From Oopsacas minuta (lineage: Eukaryota; Porifera; Hexactinellida; Lyssacinosida; Leucopsacidae), in the NCBI GenBank assembly GCA_024704765.1, contig JAKMXF010000016.1:34292-98291 (forward strand): DNA of 64,000 nucleotides, read 5' to 3'. The notes under the pieces are model-generated. The model was not told the origin of the DNA. It was given only the letters and a program-made list of their open reading frames with translations, and did no database searches. Shown here one piece after another: positions 11,601 to 22,274 of this stretch. The position numbers were made by a program, and so were the translations under genes. How positions within the stretch are numbered: position 1 is the first letter of the stretch; every line of letters starts with the position of its first letter.

Positions 11601-14063
11601 TTTAATAAACAAATAGTTGGAGTATTAATTAATTAATTCATTTTGCAATTATATACCTTGCTAATTTCGAGGCACGAGTGTCGAGTACCTTGCAAATACA
11701 AAATCATCGCAAGCCGCATAGCGCCAGCAAACGAAGCTTGTATCTATGAATATTTGGATGTATTTTTCGATATGGATTGGATTATAAATGGAAAGTATCG
11801 ATTGCTGAAGTCTCTATTTTAATTTGCTCAACATTTTAGATTGGATTAGCACCCATCCATTCTATTTATTATTTGAATACAGGAATGGGCGATGTCGGAG
11901 GAGGCGATAGGATTTGCATGCCTTTACAGATATCAAATTAACTCAAATGCTAACAGGAGTAATTGCTCTAATACTTTTAATATTTTGTGATATGTGTCTT
12001 TGTCTGGTTATCGATCTTTTATATGAAAATCATACAGGTCAGTTGCAACAGGCTAGATTAACCTCCCCACACAGTTTAACCCCAGGTATAATCTGGGCTG
12101 GGACAGATTATACTCCCTGCCTTTATTCTGTCATGTGCAAAAGTGTGGGCCATCTGGTATCATCTGTGTATTCATAAAGCCCACCATACAGGATATAACG
12201 ATGATATGTTGCGTTTTCATGCAACGTGTATGATGGTTTTATGAATACATAGATGACATCAGACACACCACTTTGACTCTCATAACTTCATAACCCTTCC
12301 ACAGATTATCCTGAAAATTTCATTCACAACTACAGTATCTCAAGTATAGCTTTCCGTTAATTTATTTATTAACACTTAACACTGAAAACCACGTGACAGT
12401 GACTTTGCAAAAATTCCCAATTTTTACTATTGTTGACTGTGACGTGTTTTTAGTGCTAAGTGTTAATATCGGTGAGTTTTAATAACTTTCCCTGAGAGAT
12501 TATTCCTGTATTTACATATCTTAAGGGATAGTATTTAAGCTAGATGTGTGTAGGTGTAGAATACTCTGCTCCTATATTTATATAATCACATTGTAACACA
12601 ATTTATGTGATTATATCTTCTAATCCTAAATAACCTCTCAAACCCAAGCACGTTCCTGATAACAGTCATAGTTTTGTCTGATTCTAACTAGAATCTTCAG
12701 TTCAAAGTTCAAACTATAATTCAAAATCTCAGGAGTTTCGATGCTTTCAAATTATTTTCCCAAATTCAGAAACCACCTTCTCATTTGTAAGAATGATTTT
12801 CAGACGCGTGGATCCCTACACTTGTCACAAAGCCATTAAACCTATAATGGTATACATATACGTATATTATTCTAGTACTTAGATGGAAACAAAACATATT
12901 GTAGGAACGTTTTGCGAAGATATCTATTCTTGCTTGTATTTTCTGTTCTCTTTGCATGACCAGAAACATTTATTAAAATTATGCGTATACAAAATCTGAA
13001 TTAACGTTTGGGGCCCCTCTGGACATCAGGGCCAAGGTTCAATGAACCACCTGAACCGTTTTGATTGCGCCACGGATTTGACTGTATAGTTCTGTCCGTC
13101 AATTATAAACTTGTATTTTGTATGAATTTCCCTGCTAATAGACGAACATCACTGTAGTAAAATTTATGTAAATATATTCCATATAATCTATATAATGAAA
13201 TGACAATTGTTGTCTGTTTGTTTGTTTGTTTGTTTGTTTGTTTGTTTGTTTGTTTGTTTGTTTGTTTGTTTATTTGTCCGTTGTCAAGGAAAGGATTTAC
13301 GATATGCAATTTGAAATTGTTGCATATGTATTTATCGTGTTTATCAAGGAAGTGAAAAGAAATCAATAAAACTTCACTTTTATATTAATTATATGTTGTT
13401 TTATGAATATAAAATAAACAAATTAGAAATAAATCTATATTATATACTCAAAGGTGCCGTCAATTTCGAGAATAATGGACACCTTGAGGCGCAATGCGCC
13501 GAGTTCATCGCGAAGCGACGAGCCAAAGGCTCGTTATTATGTAAATTTTGTGATATCTATGAAAATATTGGTTGCAGTTTAAGGCTGTCCGTTCTTGGGA
13601 GATAAATTTGCATTAAGACACGCCATTCGAGCCAGTTCCCTGTCCGTTTTTCGGAATTCGGAGTTGTCCGCTCCTCGAAGACTGCTTAAGTATTATATGC
13701 TTGGCAAATTCAATCCGTGCCACGAAGTTTGTCAGTAGTAGGGGGTTGTCCGCTTCTCGGAGTGTCCGTTTTGGGAGATTCCACTGTACCATGAATCAGA
13801 GCTATTAAGTATACGAATAGTAACTAATCAGAGAATTTGGTAAACATTATTTGTCTTGAAAACAGATGGAGGTTAGTTGTCAGTATTTGTACTCTTGTTA
13901 TCGTGAAGTTGTTCGTTCAGTGTTACATTTACTTATTACAACATTCCATCTTTTAGACCAAGGGTACTCAAACGGCGATCCTCGTAGCATTTGCTCCTAT
14001 TTTGGATTATTCTGTCCTCCAAGAAACCGTATATTAATTTGTGAAGAAATACTAAGCTTTTAA
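5673..14063 (+). CDS. C-type lectin/Ig receptor tyrosine phosphatase-like protein (multi-exon, broken frames)
   Basis: Predicted single-pass surface receptor. Exons by splice signals and phase: 5673-5742 (signal peptide), 5847-6295 (CTLD 1), 6861-7265 (CTLD 2, with WIGLND and EDCVDI), 7321-7618, 7671-7919, 8022-8297, 8365-8666 and 8725-9009 (Ig-like), 9100-10711 (last Ig-like, transmembrane and phosphatase), 13866-14063 (end). Every junction through 9100 is phase 1, as in modular extracellular proteins. CTLD 2 lacks EPN and QPD sugar-specificity motifs. Breaks: at least two frame lesions in CTLD 1; single-base frame shifts near 7448, 8598, 9205 and 9596; a TAG in the Ig exon at 7829. Most shifts are explained by one base in a homopolymer, so the gene may be intact in the animal. 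The exon chain is well supported; the functional state is uncertain. Confidence 0.75.
9100..10711 (+). CDS. Transmembrane and phosphatase exon of the lectin receptor
   Basis: A stalk of TTQSSDP repeats (about 9400-9475) is followed by a hydrophobic helix rich in Ile/Val (about 9485-9580) and a basic stop-transfer. An A7 run at 9593 breaks the frame. The cytoplasmic part carries TPSDEYIDLSAI (9687-9722) and several other tyrosines. The phosphatase fold is clear: NNMPFDENRVLLSS, DCNYINASYINE, then a YWP motif. The P-loop reads HCDDGIAKTG: the nucleophilic Cys is present, but the Arg of the family HCxxGxxR(S/T)G motif is Lys. The WPD segment reads VWNED. Reduced or absent catalysis, a pseudophosphatase, is inferred. 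Confidence 0.8.
10845..11170 (+). repeat. Dispersed repeat (family also at 4780, 31875, 36835)
   Basis: Shared landmarks are a gttcacaccttt word, a second ttcacacctt word about 60 bp on, then cctaatcagattgtagggtt and aattagttctgatggag. Copies at about 4780-4985 and 31875-32200 are inverted; 36835-37160 is direct. No coding capacity. Confidence 0.7.
12460..12625 (+). repeat. Dispersed repeat (second copy at 44215-44400, inverted)
   Basis: A segment with gatgtgtgtaggtgtagaat and agtattctctgctcc-like words occurs here and, reverse-complemented, near 44215-44400. It lies inside the large receptor intron. Confidence 0.65.
13190..13540 (+). repeat. GTTT-microsatellite repeat with GC-rich three-hairpin tail
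   Basis: A (TTTG)n tract (about 13212-13274) is followed by a conserved body (cgtgtttatcaaggaagt) and a GC-rich tail. The tail can form three successive hairpins: GGCGCA-A-TGCGCC (13488-13500), TCGC-GAA-GCGA (13508-13518) and CGAGCC-AAA-GGCTCG (13519-13533). Related copies: 57870-58395, 26890-27690, about 20640-20790 (inverted) and partial ones near 11230 and 30440-30620. Helitron-like or SINE-like origin is possible but unproven. Confidence 0.7.
13590..13792. mobile_element. Tigger/pogo-like MITE remnant
   Basis: The right end reads gggagattccactgta, the family end word also seen at 6481, 17411 and 39259. Several tgtccg words precede it. The left end (ggctgtccgttcttgggag) is diverged. Confidence 0.5.
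13866..14063 (+). CDS. Last exon of the lectin receptor phosphatase
   Basis: The preceding exon ends MVPTL at a GTAAGC donor (10712). Here an acceptor (aaaacag) precedes MEVSCQYLYSCYREVVRSVL, which fits the final helix of tyrosine-phosphatase domains (Q-Y-x-F-x-Y-x-x-V). Both junctions are phase 0. The frame ends at a TAA after ICEEILSF. The implied intron is about 3.15 kb and full of repeats. Confidence 0.6.
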   Translation: MEVSCQYLYSCYREVVRSVLHLLITTFHLLDQGYSNGDPRSICSYFGLFCPPRNRILICEEILSF

Positions 14064-14283
14064 CCTTATTTCTACAGTATTGTCATAACTCTTCTATTCT
14101 AGTAAATATAATGTGAGTATAACAGTTATCTTCAGTATATCAGTAATTACTAAGGATGTATGATGTATTAGGATAAGTAAATTGACATAAAGTCATACAG
14201 GAACACGGTACTGTTATGAGCTAATTATTATACCTCACAAGGTGTCTTTAGTAATGTCTGTTAGTAGGTTTAGGTTAGCTATA

Positions 14284-17260
14284 CACAGTGGGCATTTTTG
14301 GGGGGTGAAATGGAAATAGGAAAACCATGCAAGATAGAGATATATAATGCATTATTAGCCAATAGGAAATTACCCCTGAGAAAACGATTTCTTCATAAAA
14401 AAAAAATCTAGGTCATCTCATTAAAAAGTTATGACGTCATTGACACCTTTCATATTATCATAAATTATAGTTTTTGAGCTTAAAATTCAGTTACTAGACG
14501 CGATAGAAAGCTTATTTTGGATCATAGACACACATTTAACATACCCACATTTTAATAGTATCTTATGCTTCCATCTATTTCAATCATTATTTATTAGCAA
14601 GTTAATTGTGAGAAAAGAATTTCTTGGTCTGGAGGTTCAGAAGAGTGTGTTTTCTTGCTTGCTTTAGTAAATTTTCTATACACATTGAGGACAGGATCAC
14701 TATTACACATCAGTCGTATAAAGATATCTCGAGTATTCAGAGAAAACGACATTTTTCGGGCAAGGTGTTCGCGATACCTTCGAACGAGTTTGTTTGAAAC
14801 TTCAACTGCTTCTTCAGAGAAGACTTTAAGTCCATGGCTATTGTTACAAGTTCTAATGAGTTCTGAAGAATGGGCTAGCAATTTATGCAAGGTTGGACTG
14901 ATGTTTGCCAAGGGAACCTGATTACAATGTATTCGTATGTGTCCTTGCAAAGAATATCCAGTCTTTCAGTGTTTATCTCTCGGTCGCTGTTGTAAATACG
15001 CAAACATACTGAAAGGTTAGTGTGGATGACCTTTATATTTTCATGGTATTCTGTTGGTATCAAGGAACAAACCCAGTAAAGAAATTGGTTTTTGTCCAAG
15101 AAACAATTTCGAGCAACATTGCCAGTTGATGTAGTGCCACCATCACTGCTGGGTTGATCAATCTTCATACCAGTCTTTTCCATCAATAAGCCTGAAACAA
15201 ACTTCATTGAGTTTTTTATGCCTAAGGATGATGGTGACCACTTCCTTGCACCTGATTGCAGATGATAAACGAGGGTCATAAACCATCTGAAGATGCACAA
15301 ATATGAATGTAATGGAGAAGAGCAAATTATATCGATGTCGGAAATAGGTTGGTGAGTCAATCCAAGACGGTCATTGGAACTTAGAGATAGAAATTCTACT
15401 TCATTCACACTTTGAAACAGTTCTTTAGCCGATGTTATTGAACGATTAATAGGAAAACCATCTCGTATAAGTTCGACATCATGCAGTTGTTTGAAAGTCG
15501 CAGTACAGAGTTGGCAGTGAGCACCACCGGCTCCAGATAGAATTCCTGCCATTTTTCCATCGAACATGGTCCTGAGCAGTTTTATCCTCACAAGTCCTTG
15601 CGAGAGTGGTATCCCATTTTCTTCCATGTCTGCTACGTAAGGATTGATATAAGTATCCATTAGATGACGTACATTTTCGCTATTTTCTTTGGCAGCTAGT
15701 AAAGTGACTGGGCGAATCTGAAATTGTGAGTTGGGCCTTTCGTTTTCCCAAATAAGTTTGTTTGCCTGTCGTGAATAGCGAGAGGTTTGAAAGCAAAGAG
15801 AATGAAATTTTTGGAACCAATATCTGGTGACTCTTGAATCTGATTATAAACTTGATGGGATCCAGATCCATCCAAACCATCTGTTGCAGAAAATGTCAAC
15901 GGGAATTCAAATTCAGAATCTGTGGGAAGTGATTCGAGTAGGCGGGAAATTGTCTGTTTGATGATAGAGATGTAAGATATCCCTACTCCCATAGGTGCAT
16001 CAGACACATTGCGGATAAAAATGAATTCCTTCTCCAGAGTAATATCTGCTCGATACTGGGAAATTAGCTCATACTTAGGGAATAGTACATTGTCTGACTT
16101 ACAAAGTCTCCTCAATTCAATGTACTTTCGCTTACCTATTTCCAGTTGCCCTAGGAGGAACGTAGACTTAGCGATTGAGATGTGTGTCTTTATATTGCCT
16201 TGAAATGTGCCCTTGCTGACTATTTCCAGACAGAAGGAACTGGTGGAGTAATCTCCTGAAGAAGATGAGACAAATTGCAGAGCCATGGCTGCCATCGTTT
16301 TGCTATCCACGTTCTCACTAGCTGCTAAGCTTTTAATCAGGGCTAAAAGAGGTTCCAGACGTACCCTTTGTCCTTTAATCGTTAATTCTAGGAGTGGTTT
16401 CCTGATAGCCTTTGCATGAACATGATTAGGAGTACAAATATCACCTTCAGACGATAACCGCCTCTTCTCTGCCAATGTTGAATTGTCAAAGAATATCATA
16501 TCATCCCATGTATTTAGGTCGTTTCTTTTACGAAATATCTCTCTATCACCCTTCAACTCAACGAATTTGTATCGGATACAACTATAATATTTATCATCAA
16601 GTTGCTGACTATCCATAAATACGATTGTTGCATCTCTGACAGATTTACGTGAGGATAGAAAGCCAAAAGCTTCCTTGTTATTCATAATGCTAATATTTCA
16701 TAGGGAAATTTTACATTAAAGTTACACCCATTCAAATGAATGTTTGATACTTTGGGCGCCCTCCGGCGGGTCTAAACTATTATATTTTTTGAATGTATTA
16801 TTATAACCTACATTTTAAGACCAGTGAGAGTTCACGCAACGAAACGCCACAACAAGTTTCAGCATAAAATATCCTGTGGACGCCGAAAAAAATGTCCTAA
16901 ATAGTCATCGCGTTTTATCTAGTTTTAGAATAGAAAGTTAGAAACCAAACGACATTTCAAGATGTAAATTAGATACTTGAAATATAAATGTTTCATTATT
17001 GTAAAGGAATTCTTTCTTCTTAGTTGCAAGTGCTAAAAATATAACTATGAAACTTGATCGATTTTGATATACCACACAACAGAAATTCCAATTACAAGAA
17101 GCCGCAAATATTCATCACCATAACAACCAATTTACTTGTTGAATCAGAATGAAATTACTAATTTCTAGGTTTGAAACGATTGTGAATTCAATGATAAAAA
17201 GGAAATACAATTCTGAGGGGGTAAAAATTTCATGCTATTTCCAGCAAAAAGCCCACTGTG
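14284..17260 (-). mobile_element. RAG1-like / Transib transposon, complete with TSD
   Basis: Termini are inverted repeats CACAGTGGGCATTTTTG (14284) and, on the other strand from 17260, CACAGTGGGCTTTTTG. The first seven bases equal the V(D)J recombination-signal heptamer CACAGTG. The 5-bp sequence CTATA flanks both ends (14279-14283 and 17261-17265). The flanking sequence recurs uninterrupted, with a single CTATA, at 23800-24000 on the other strand: a paralogous empty site. The 2,977-bp length and 5-bp duplication suit the Transib/RAG superfamily. One transposase gene occupies the minus strand. No RAG2-like Kelch gene is seen. Confidence 0.93.
14594..16685 (-). pseudogene. RAG1-like (Transib superfamily) transposase, two frame breaks
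   Basis: The gene reads from 16685 in three frames totalling about 700 codons. Segment 1 (to about 15722) has LGQLEIGKRKYIELRR and DGLDGSGSHQVYNQ, the region with the first acidic residue. Segment 2 (about 15720-14930) has the CQLC zinc pair and SPLHSYLCIFRWF. Segment 3 (to 14594) has TLHKLLAHSSELI, FSEEAVEVSNKLVRRYRE, which holds the glutamate of the DDE triad, and LNTRDIFIRLMCNSDP. These motifs match Transib/RAG1 core order. The acid expected just before the LH motif of segment 2 appears to be Ser, which would disable it. Both frame breaks are explained by one missing base in short T or A runs. N-terminal RING or other RAG1-specific domains are not seen. Confidence 0.88.
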
Positions 17261-17439
17261 CTATAGGTAGGAGCAGTTATACTATTAGAATGTTTGTCTA
17301 ATTTGTTTGTATTTCTATTTACTATTTACTCAGTATTGCCTTAGCATTATTCTATAGTCTTGAACAGTACTATCCCATTTTGACCGGATTAACTGGTGGA
17401 GTCTACTGTATTTCATTTTTGCTGTATAACAATACTAGA

Positions 17440-19745
17440 TACTTTCCTAAGGTGTGAAATGATTAATATTGATCTGACTGAACCCTGACTAACTGGATCG
17501 TCTCAAATGGAACTAAGTTTAGTGATATATGCTAACAGCTACTATTTTCCGTTTTCTCTTAACAGCTTAGCTGTTTCCATTCCTGTAACTATTCGATATG
17601 TAATAATTCAATTATCATTACTCAGGTTACTCTTATTTATATAATAATTCTATTCAACAAAACATACGTAGATTGTATAATGGCAGAGAAGATAACAGAC
17701 TCAGAAGGGAGAGAGGACCTGGTCTACATAAAGACAGAGAATGGTAGCTACAGAGGCTGGAGGGTTGATTTATTGGTAGAGAACTTATCAAGCAAAATGG
17801 AACTGAAACTATTATTATGTAGCTCCTGTAAAGGAATGTTAAGAGATGCTTGTCTCTATGAAGAAGAATTGAGGTGTGGTGTCTGCATTCCTGAGGGTGT
17901 AGCATGGCAACCAGTAAAGATGAACCGTGAAATTGTCTCCGATAAAATGGTAGTTTATTTGTTGTTATTTACAAATGTTTGTTTGTGTCTACAGATGAGT
18001 TATTTATTTGTAGATTAGTTGTCCCCTAAAGAAGAGAGGGTGTGAATGGAGTGACACAGTGACTTCAGCAATACACCACCTGGAAGAATGTGAGTTCTTT
18101 CCTGTACTGTGTCCTCTGGGTTGTGTCTGTCTAGATGGAGAGAGGAAGGGGAAAGTTCTGAAACTAGAGAAGAGACTGGTTCCAGAACACCAGAGAGACT
18201 CGTGTCCCTTAAGAGAACTTGTGTGTGAATTCTGTATGAATAAAGTGAAGGCTTGTGAGATGAATCCTCATTTGGAGGACTGTGGGCATTTTCCAGTTCC
18301 TTGTCCTAATGGATGTGTGAAAGAAGGAGAGGAAGTGACCAAACAAATGAAGAGGAGAGATGTTCCTGTCCATCTAGCTGACCTGTGTCCTCTACAGAAA
18401 GTAGAGTGTCCTTATTGGATCTATGGATGTAGAGAGGAGATGGAGAGGAAAGAGATGGATCTTCATGAAAGAGAATTCATGCACATTCACTTCAGATTAT
18501 CCATGACTGATATGAAACAGAAACAAATTCAAACATCTCAAGAATTGGATAGAGCAACTGAGAGAATAATATTCTTAGAAAATGAAAGTAAAACAAAAGA
18601 GCTATCAAAAGTTAATTCAGAACTGAAATCAATTATAGAAGTACTCTCTTCTTATACACCTCTGCCTTTATCTACAGGACAATTGGAATGGAAGATTAAA
18701 GGTGTTAAACAGAAGATAGAAAACAAAGAGTATACTTACAGTGATCCATTCTATGTAGGTTTATATAAGTGTCAGGGCTGTATTGAATGGAATTGGTTAA
18801 ATTTAGGTAGAGCATATGTTTACATTTGCATTATGAAAGGAGGTTATGATGATAAACTACACTGGCCTATCAGATACAAATATACGTTTATTCTACTCAA
18901 TCACATTAACAGTAATAATAATTATGAAATCACTAAGCAAGTAACTAAGGAAGATTTGGAGAATTTTGCTGATCGCTTCAAGAGACCTACTCAGCTGAGA
19001 AATGAAGGTTTAGGAACTTATTCATTCATTTCAAACACTGAAATATTAGAAGCTAAATATTGTAAAGAAGACAGCATAACTCTTCTAATTAAAATAGAAT
19101 TGTTACCATCATTATAACTTTATTTGTATTTTTGTTTACTCCTTACTCATACTGTATTTTCCTGAACATTAGTATATTGATTATTTCCATTATTCATAAC
19201 TAACACAGATTATTTCTTTTCTAAATATTCTATAGTCTATTAAATACTTTCAACAGTTTTCTTAATTTGTAACTTTGAAGCTCCGTTTTGGCCCGATTAA
19301 CCTGTGTGTCTATTTCATTTTTGCTGTATAACATTTCTGTATTCATCACTTCTACTCCTATTGATATCATTATATCCCAATTTGTTTCTACAATACTTGT
19401 CTCCTGTCACTAACTTAATAATCAACAACGGAATAATTAACAAACAAGTAAACAGCATTGTCATACTCATATCTCAATGGAATGAAACCATCTTTGAAGT
19501 GGCCAGCTGGCGAGTATTTCTCATAACAGCTATTTAGTCATATTTCTGCCACAATTCTTGTAATTTCATTTTCCACAAAAAACTCCCGCCCGAACAGAGA
19601 TTAATTCACGCCTTTTTCTCCTGAATTAGAAATCCAGAAAACGGACGATGCGATTAAACAGAGCGTATAAAATATGCCATATAAGGGCCTTGGTTATGAG
19701 AATGAATGTGCTTAAGGAATGTGAGAACCACGCGAGTATTAGGTG
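17440..19745 (+). repeat. TRAF duplication, left arm (inverted to 34205-36600)
   Basis: The promoter side (aacatacgtagattgtataatgg), the whole gene, and about 600 bp of 3' sequence (to cttaaggaatgtgagaaccacgcg) recur reverse-complemented at 34205-36600. Similarity continues through noncoding parts, so it is a segmental inverted duplication rather than a retrocopy. Confidence 0.85.
17680..19117 (+). CDS. TRAF-like adaptor (zinc fingers, coiled coil, MATH domain), copy 1
   Basis: Cytoplasmic signalling adaptor of the TRAF type. Exon 1 (17680-17949, start MAEKITDSEGREDLVYIK) holds a reduced RING-like patch (LLCSSCKGML, RCGVC). A 64-bp intron follows. Exon 2 starts at 18014 in phase 0 (ISCPLKKRGCEWSD). 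It has three TRAF zinc fingers (CPL...GC, CPLREL...CPNGC, CPLQKVECPYWIYGC), a coiled coil (about 18500-18650) and a MATH/TRAF-C domain (LEWKIKGVKQKI to LLIKIELLPSL). The RING lacks the full Cys/His set, so E3 ligase activity is doubtful. It differs from copy 2 at scattered residues only. Confidence 0.9.
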
Positions 19746-21740
19746 AGTGGGATTTGCTAATTTCTCACATTGTATAGCTAGAACATTTTCGTTATTTATC
19801 CTCAGGACATCTAGGGGGCCTCTCTGTCTGGTTGATGCTTGTCAATACCTACAATTATTTCCATTCCTGAGTCAATCCGGGGCCTGTCTCTCTGTCGCGT
19901 CCTTCTCAATCATTAGGTTAGGTATACCGGCGGTTACAGCTGCTGCCATCCCTCCGTTCCATCGAATCGAGTGATTATCTCCATCGCTCGGTCGCACAAT
20001 TGGTCTGTTAGTGTCACCATGAAATATCATGAACCCAGGGGTCTGCTACCCATCCTATTCCTGTCTCCTGCTGGAGGACAATCTGAAACTAATTGCAATT
20101 ATTTCCTTAAAAGGAATTTTCCAGAGAGAATGTGTATCGAGAATTATGTCAGAGCTAGGTGGTGGAATGTGGCGTCTGTTTGTGTCCCGCCTCTTCTGAT
20201 GCAAATGGTTACTCTCCACCCAGTCAGGATTGTTAAGAAAGGAAATACTTTAATTTGTAAGTAACCTAACACTTCTCATAGTTCTTATAGAGATAGCCTT
20301 GCTAGGATACCAGATAGCTCACAAGGAATTTGGCCTTCCCAGTGAATGGCACAAGAATTCCTTTCTTAAAAATACAAGAGAGTCTATTTTCTTATAAATA
20401 TTCTAATCATAAAATAATCTCAGCGCCACATGCATTACAACCATCTAAGAGACACTTAATCTCATTATCCTATTGGCTAACAGATTCAGCTCAGGATCTA
20501 ATTTATTTTGACCTTCAATTCTGATTTATTTGTTACTAGGTGGCAGATTAGTTGCTATGGTAACGTGATTCCCATGACCTTGTTAACACCTCAGGAAGTA
20601 TATCCATTTAACATATTTGTGTATATTTTCACACCTTTTGTTGTATACTTAATATGAGCCTTTGTCTCGTCGCTTCGCGATGAGCTACCCGCATTGCGCC
20701 TCGAGGGAGCCATTATTCTCCTAATGGACAGCACCTTTGAGTATTATAATATAAATATTTAGAACAATTGAATTCACAAATATACATAAATGGGGAATGC
20801 TGAATCTGTCCTACGATTATTCTAAGTTCGGAATCTTTCCTACGGTAAATTAGATTCCATTGAAATGTCTATATTGTGAGTTGTGATGGATCGTTGGATT
20901 TTTTTGTTTTAGAAAGATTGTGTAGATTTTTTAGAAATTAAAGAAATTAAAGGAAGCATTGGCGTTAAAAAGAAGATATTTATAGAAATTAAGAGATAAT
21001 TATAGGAAAAATGATGTGATAGCACTTTGTATATTATTAATTTTATACGGATAGGATTGGGAGGGGATTAGGGATTTAGTTCACTACCTTATGGGTTTGG
21101 GAGTTTTCATTTGTGTTCGTTATAAAGCTACCTAGGGACAGGAATGTGGACATTATACTAATCATTAAGTATTTTATCTATTATATTATTAGGAAAATTA
21201 GGACAGATTCTGGTAATATAGTTGTACAGAATCAGGCGACTCCAAACAAACATACATACAAACAGACGAAGGGATTCCTGACCTGTCTGCTGGTTGCTAG
21301 GTAATAATATACAACTTAAATGTTACGATAATTACAATCTAGTAATTAGCTAATTGGTTCGATAATCTTACCACGACGTAGCAACGTAGCTCAGCATTAG
21401 GAATGTTCAATTTCAATCGTGATACTTTTCAGGAAATTTATGTCATAATAGCCACATATTATTGTACACATGGAATTTTAGGAATAGTGTCATGTTATTT
21501 CCAAATATGCAATGATTTGGTGAACAAACCACTTTTGACACTCAGTAGACTTTAAATGAATACAACTTAACGGCTACAAGGTGTGAATTAATGATGGGGA
21601 TCATTCGCCATATTTGATTTCTTATTTCTAGTCAAATAGAGAGACACATTTCAAGAATATTTCTCCTTTAAATAGGAGGGACTAATAACTAGCAGTACTT
21701 CGTATCTTTTCTGTCATTCAACTACGAGCAACCTACTACT
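19746..21740. other. Intergenic with repeat copies
   Basis: About 20640-20790 is an inverted copy of the GC-rich hairpin-tail repeat. About 20880-21150 belongs to the family found in the foldback at 55897 and near 40480 and 53345 (words tcgttggattttt and gattagggattta). No supported gene; the frames present are short and unrelated to known domains. Confidence 0.5.
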
Positions 21741-22134
21741 TCAGTGATACCATTTGCATACTTTTGTCGGTCTGGGCCCTCTGGAGCTTTGGTAGAGTAC
21801 ATGAAAATATTTTCTGCATGCCAAACACGCATACACGTTGTTATTGGTGAGAGAAATTGAACTTAAAATTTCAAAATCTAAATCTAAAACAGCTCTGTCG
21901 ATTGTGTCGAGGTAAAGACACCTAATCGTGTCACTTGATGTGTTTGGTTCCAGCTTGTCATTAGTTTCAGTTCCGGAATGGGGGTGGGCTCGTTTAGAGC
22001 TTGGCTCATCGCTTTCAGAGGGTTCAGCGCCACTATTCGAGCCACTTTTCGTGATGTTTATGGCAATTGTGTCTTCATTTATGGCAGTAGTGGGAAACCT
22101 AGTTCCTAGAGTGTCACGTTTAGATATAATAATG
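21741..22134 (-). pseudogene. USP39-like zinc-finger (zf-UBP) exon fragment
   Basis: From a plausible acceptor at 22135 the frame reads an acidic/Ser linker, then CLYLDTIDRAVLDLDFEILS, SISLTNNNVYACLACRKYF. This is the start of the UBP zinc finger of splicing factor USP39/Sad1. The family CSISL cysteine is Ser here, the CG of the second pair is CR, and after KYF the reading is interrupted before RGPRP. No other USP39 exon is nearby. It reads as a decayed duplicated exon. Its 3' end lies just downstream of the NHL gene on the same strand. Confidence 0.65.
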
Positions 22135-22274
22135 CTGGAATTTGATTGGTTACAATTGAGTAATTGAAAATGTAAATTGTAACTAATTAAGCATCCACTA
22201 TGCCACAATTCTCCAAATTTCCATTTAGTATATTTCATATTGTATAATTTATTTACTGATATCATAAAGATATA

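Noticed and set aside
14284-14330. RSS nonamer after the heptamer
   Set aside because: No convincing ACAAAAACC-like block at 12 or 23 bp from either end.
14284-17260. RAG2-like partner gene in the RAG element
   Set aside because: No Kelch or PHD frame on either strand; the remaining about 575 bp at the 17-kb end is noncoding.
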